DNA of 64,000 nt from Achatina immaculata (taxonomy: Eukaryota > Mollusca > Gastropoda > Stylommatophora > Achatinidae), in the NCBI GenBank assembly GCA_009760885.1, contig CM019701.1, forward strand, positions 20,266,630 to 20,330,629, in the 5' to 3' direction. This document shows positions 60,322-64,000 of the stretch, piece by piece. The notes below the pieces were generated by a model, which saw only the letters and a program-made list of their open reading frames with translations, was not told where the DNA came from and searched no databases. Position numbers and translations under genes: made by a program. Each line of letters begins with the position of its first letter. Positions within the stretch are counted from its first letter, which is position 1.

Positions 60322-62165
60322 CTGAAATTACATCAGAGGAGGGAAAATGTGCATAAACTGTCCAATAAGCTATTTTCTGAATTATAAACCTGCTCATATT
60401 TTAAAAAAAACAAACAAAAAAATACTGTAGATAAAGAATAATGAGGAAAGATTTCAAATAATACATAAAAGAAGAAAATCTAACTGAGGTAAGAATATTT
60501 ACAGAACATTAATCAATCAATTGCAAACATGAAGACTCTAAAAAAGATAACCAAGGAAAAAAAAATATTTCAGAAACTGGCTGTAGCCAATCAAAAATGG
60601 TGACAGAAGAAATGAAAACATGATTAAAAAAAAAAACTACTTGTGCATTCAGCTGATTTCAAAACAAAGAAATAAGCTTGTCTCAGTGAATTCCATCATG
60701 AGTTATTTCTGTATGTCCCAAAGTTTTCCAACCTCATTTTTTTCCCCTTGGGACCAGGTTTTGGGTTTACAGTTTCTAGAGAGCACAGGTTTGGAGATCA
60801 TTCTGGCATGAGCAAGATGAGGTTTGGCCAGCCTTAATTTTACATCGCTATATAAATGGATTTGTAATTTGCAATTCTCCTTCAGAACAAAAAAATATAA
60901 TTTTGTTCTTTGGGCTATCAATTTTCTGCTCCCTGCCTCCATGATTATCATTATTATTATTTATACATTTCTGCCTCTTAATGATGTTCTATTTCCATGT
61001 TTGTCCCCTATCATTTTCCCAGCACAGAAGTTTGCAGGAATCCACTATAGTGCTGCTTTGCTAATGATAGATTGCTGGTTTAGTTGCTCAGTCATTTTCT
61101 TTCTGATCTCATTCATTTTGGATGGTTTGGAGAGCTGACTTATTGTCACAGAAGGAGGTACACAGTCCAAATGAGGTACAGTGTCTTTGTGGTCTCCAGG
61201 ATGACTTGTAGCTCTGCTCTATAATTTTCTGATGTTTAGAAAGGCAGTCATGTCATGGAAGCACCTAGTGGACATGATGTTAGTGTCCTTATTTTCAAAT
61301 CACTAACCTACAGCATGAGAGACTAGTGCACTAACCACTTTGCCACTCAGGAATCCATCCTGTAGCAAATGATTTTCAATTTTTAAATAGTTTTTCAGTT
61401 AGCAGAAATCATGCTTTTCCTTCTCAATTGCTCCTGAGGAGCAAAAAAAGTACATTTGTCCCCCTTGTGGTCATTTTTGTACTAGGCCATGCAAGTGTCT
61501 TTAGGAAATGAAAGACAAGATCAGATGACCAACTCAGCAATCACAGAGAAAGGATAGGTAATGGATTGAGGAGACATCCTCAATGCTATAAAATATGGTG
61601 GCTGAACAAAGGGCTTCACTAATAACTGTGAATTGGCATCGCCAAGTACGAAGGACTTGTGGGTGAAACTTGAGGTTGCAAAAAAAAAATATTCATCAAG
61701 AGCTTCAGATCAATGGTCACCAACAAATGATCATTACTGTACGCTTGAAGGGATATGATGAAGGGGAGATTGGAACAGCTTTATAACGCATGGATGATGT
61801 CTTTTCTAACTATGTTTTTTTATACTGGAGGTTGAAGTCTGGCCTTTTAAATCAGTTTTTTTTTTTGCAAGTTCATTTTCTTATGCATGGGGTTGTTTTC
61901 TAATAGTCTGAATTTTTCTCCCTGCAGACTTATTTCCCTCCCACCCCCCCTCCCTCCAGCATTCTTCTATACATAGAAGTCTCACTGTTGCTTCTACTGC
62001 CGTTACTGGAATATTTCTTACACCTTTGGTAAAATCCTAGGGGAGTGTCTAATGGCACATGGAAATCAAGCCACTGTGCATGTCCACTGACCTTTGTACT
62101 ACTACGAATAACAGACTAGGAACCACGAATAACAGACTAGGATTATGTACTACAAAATGAGGATG
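60322..62165. other. Intron or upstream region, no gene recognised
   Basis: I searched the minus strand for the PRPF6 segment expected before 'TPVPDS' (an EEEWLSIPEVGDA-like stretch) and did not find it. A tRNA-like box pair may lie at about 61,283-61,352 on the minus strand (GAGTGGCAAAGTGGTTAGTG). A 21-bp tandem duplication (AATAACAGACTAGGA) lies at 62,105-62,143. Confidence 0.45.
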
Positions 62166-62173
62166 TTTTCAAC

Positions 62174-62245
62174 CATCCGGCTAGCTCAGTCGGTAGAGCA
62201 TGAGTTTTTTAATATAGGGGTTATGGGTTTGACCTTACTAGTACT
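62174..62245 (+). pseudogene. tRNA-Lys-like sequence (decayed; possible SINE head)
   Basis: CCGGCTAGCTCAGTCGGTAG with AGCATGAG, a TTTTTTAA anticodon loop (TTT) and GGGTTTGACC follow tRNA-Lys from the acceptor stem through the T-loop. The D-arm and A box are intact. The 3' acceptor strand is lost and the B box is mutated, so it is not a working tRNA. A retroelement-tail block follows directly. Confidence 0.65.
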
Positions 62246-62249
62246 TCAC

Positions 62250-63050
62250 CATTTTGCGGTTGTGGCCGCTACCCTTCCTAGTAGTGACCAGGATGGAGCT
62301 TTTGTCTAGGAGGACGAATCCTCGTCACTAGTAACTTCCACCCCTGGGTTGAGCCGGTTTAGGCATATTATCCCAGTATGGGCGTGTTTGGGACGTGACC
62401 GACCTCTAGAGCAGAGGTACTGTGACATGCGTAGCCTTCAAGATTCATCCTGGTGTGAGCCGGTTTAGGCATAATTCACCAGTATGGGTGTATATCAGGC
62501 GTGACCGACCTCTAGAGTGGAGGTGGCATGACATGTCTAGCCATCAAGTTCCACCCCTGGTGTGTGCTGGTTTAGGCATATTTCACCAGTGTAGGTGTAT
62601 TTCAGACGTGGCCGGCCTCTAGAGCAGAGGCGCTGTGGTATGTGTAGCTCTCGCAGCGATGCTACTGGACATACCGATTAAATTGCACTTTATCGTTTCC
62701 TTCACCTTTTCACATTGGCGCCACACAGTAACCTTTATTTCTTTTCCGCATTTTCTTCCTTGACCGGGAGGAGCTTCACTCCACGTGCGGCATTCGAAGA
62801 GTCTCGCCAGCAGTGTCTTAACCTCTGTGATAAGCTGGTTCATGCATTTCACCTGATATGACTGCACTCAGGACATGGCCGACCTCCAGACCAGAGGTGC
62901 CGTGATTTGACTGTTTGCTTCGCTTTATCCTATCCACCACCTTTTCCGCAGTGGTGCTGCATGGCAACCCCATTTGCACCTTTCTTCATTGGCCGGGAGG
63001 AGCACCGCTCCACACACGGCAGCTGAAGAATCTCGCCAGCAGCGACGCCT
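62250..63050 (-). repeat. LINE-tail repeat block with 106-bp tandem units
   Basis: Three or more units of about 106 bp (GGTTTAGGCATA... to GACCTCTAGAG...) begin near 62,351, 62,457 and 62,563, with a further partial one at 62,830-62,905. A larger ~230-bp unit (CTGGCGAGA...TCCTCCCGG) occurs twice, near 62,600-62,820 and 62,830-63,045. On the minus strand the order matches 19.98-20.40 kb, where the same module follows an RNase H domain. It therefore looks like the 3' part of that LINE family. Confidence 0.75.
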
Positions 63051-63703
63051 GAGATCCAACTACGAGCTTTTAACTGCAACAACTTTAATATACGCTATTG
63101 GAGCTGAAATTACCGTGGCTGCTGGCACCAGACTTGCCCTCCAATAGATCCTTGTTAAAGGGTTTAAAGTGTGCTCATTCCACTTACGGGCCTGGAAAGA
63201 GTCCCGTATTGTTATTTTTCATCACTACCTCCCCGTGCCGGGAGTGGGTAAGTTGCGCACCTGCTGCCTTCCTTGGATGTGGTAGCCGTTTCTCATGCTC
63301 CCTCTCCAGAATCGAACCCTGATTCCCTGTTACAAACATGGTAGGCATGTCATATACCATCGACATTTGATAGGGTACACATTTGAAAGATGCGTCGCCG
63401 GCACAGAAGGCCATGCGATCAGCACAAAGTCATCCAGAGTCACCAGTTGGGATGCCGCACCCCGCAAAGGGCAACGACGATTGGTTTTGAACTAATAAAA
63501 GCGCTCTTTCCACGAGGGTCGGAGCTTGGTAAGCATGTATTAGCTCTAGAATTGCCAGTTATCCAAGTAGGATCGTATCATCTAAGGAACCTCGACTGAT
63601 TTAATGAGCCATTCGTGGTTTCACCGTGAGACAGTGTGAACTTAGACATGTATGGCTTAATCTTTGAGACAAGCATATGACTACTGGCAGGATCAACCAG
63701 ATA
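63051..63703 (-). pseudogene. 18S rRNA 5' fragment, mutated pseudogene
   Basis: The reverse strand begins TATCTGGTTGATCCTGCCAG and runs through the 5' domain to GTAGTTGGATCTC at the V4 edge, about 653 nt. It is not a working copy: the universal GCAGCCGCGGTAA reads GCAGCCACGGTAA, TACCTGG reads TATCTGG, GCCATGCATG reads GCCATACATG, and a few nucleotides are missing around TTTGTAACAGGGAATCAGGG. At the V4 border it changes directly into the LINE-tail block. Confidence 0.9.
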
Positions 63704-64000
63704 GCTTTCATCACCGAACTTTAGTTGGATATCTACCAACAGACCGACGCGGGGCAAGGGAGACAGCGCTCTGCTCAGAGTGGATCCCTTTCGACCCCGG
63801 CGGCGTTTCACTTTCTTTAACTGGTGGGGGTGGCCGGCGGCTCTCTCTGCTCTAGTGAACGAGAAGAGAGCCCAGCCGCCCACAACAAACACACATTACA
63901 TACTGCAGACCCAATACTCTTTGCGAGAGATGGGCCAATTTCGAGACCATTGGTCGACAAAACTGTACTACATTGTTAGTACGAACCTGGCTGGCTAGCC
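63704..64000 (-). other. Probable 5' external transcribed spacer of the rDNA fragment
   Basis: This stretch directly upstream of the 18S start is GC-richer than the rest of the window and has no ORF support. Its position suits a 5' ETS. I cannot confirm this by homology. Confidence 0.6.

Noticed and set aside
62174..62245. Functional tRNA-Lys(TTT) gene
   Set aside because: The acceptor stem cannot pair because the 3' strand is missing, and the T-arm is mutated.
63051..63703. Working 18S rRNA gene at the window edge
   Set aside because: Universally invariant positions are changed and the gene stops at the V4 border. It is a pseudogene fragment.

Overview
This window is AT-rich animal nuclear DNA, almost certainly from an invertebrate. 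It is roughly one-twentieth host coding sequence, and much of the rest is recognisable transposon debris. The only host protein gene I can support is PRPF6 (the U4/U6.U5 tri-snRNP bridging protein, yeast Prp6), on the minus strand. Fourteen internal exons lie between 60,321 and 1,917. Each is bounded by GT/AG, all phases agree, and they total 1,570 nt (523 codons) with no stop. The N-terminal exons lie beyond the right edge and the C-terminal exons beyond the left edge. The vertebrate-like exon density, multi-kilobase introns and LINE types suit an arthropod or mollusc with a large genome; I cannot place it more closely.

Layout. 1-2.5 kb: RTE-like LINE pieces against the last two visible exons; one RTE copy sits 2 nt inside an intron and carries a second LINE nested in it. 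2.8-8.5 kb: LINE ends, a decayed Ty3/Gypsy internal region with a Tc1 fragment, and a 1.8-kb RTE copy. 9-10.8 kb: a Penelope-type GIY-YIG fragment cut by a TTAA-flanked MITE. 12.5-16.3 kb: a mariner 3' fragment and a full-length 3,186-bp RTE copy with 12-bp target duplications. 16.8-20.7 kb: two mariner relics and an RNase H-bearing LINE end with an unusual tandem-repeat tail. 20.8-26.4 kb: several LINEs, a 32-bp-arm palindrome and a twin-primed RTE insertion. 27.4-30.8 kb: an RTE copy, a mariner split by a LINE, then a second mariner. 32.7-39.6 kb: LINE ends, a mariner, a tRNA-Gly SINE, a pogo/Tigger relic and two MITE families. 41.8-49.6 kb: one LINE broken by a MITE, a 1.4-kb LINE and a 3.2-kb hAT element that itself contains a MITE. 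52-54 kb: a Helitron with its 3' end. 54-59 kb: more RTE-like LINEs. 62.2-64 kb: a tRNA-Lys-like sequence, a LINE-tail repeat block, and a mutated 5' third of an 18S rRNA gene with external transcribed spacer.

The PRPF6 exons are the only part under visible constraint. The transposons are nearly all broken by stops, frameshifts or truncation, but target duplications remain readable for at least nine insertions, so their order can be reconstructed. No CRISPR array, bacterial-style operon, promoter or intact autonomous transposon was found.
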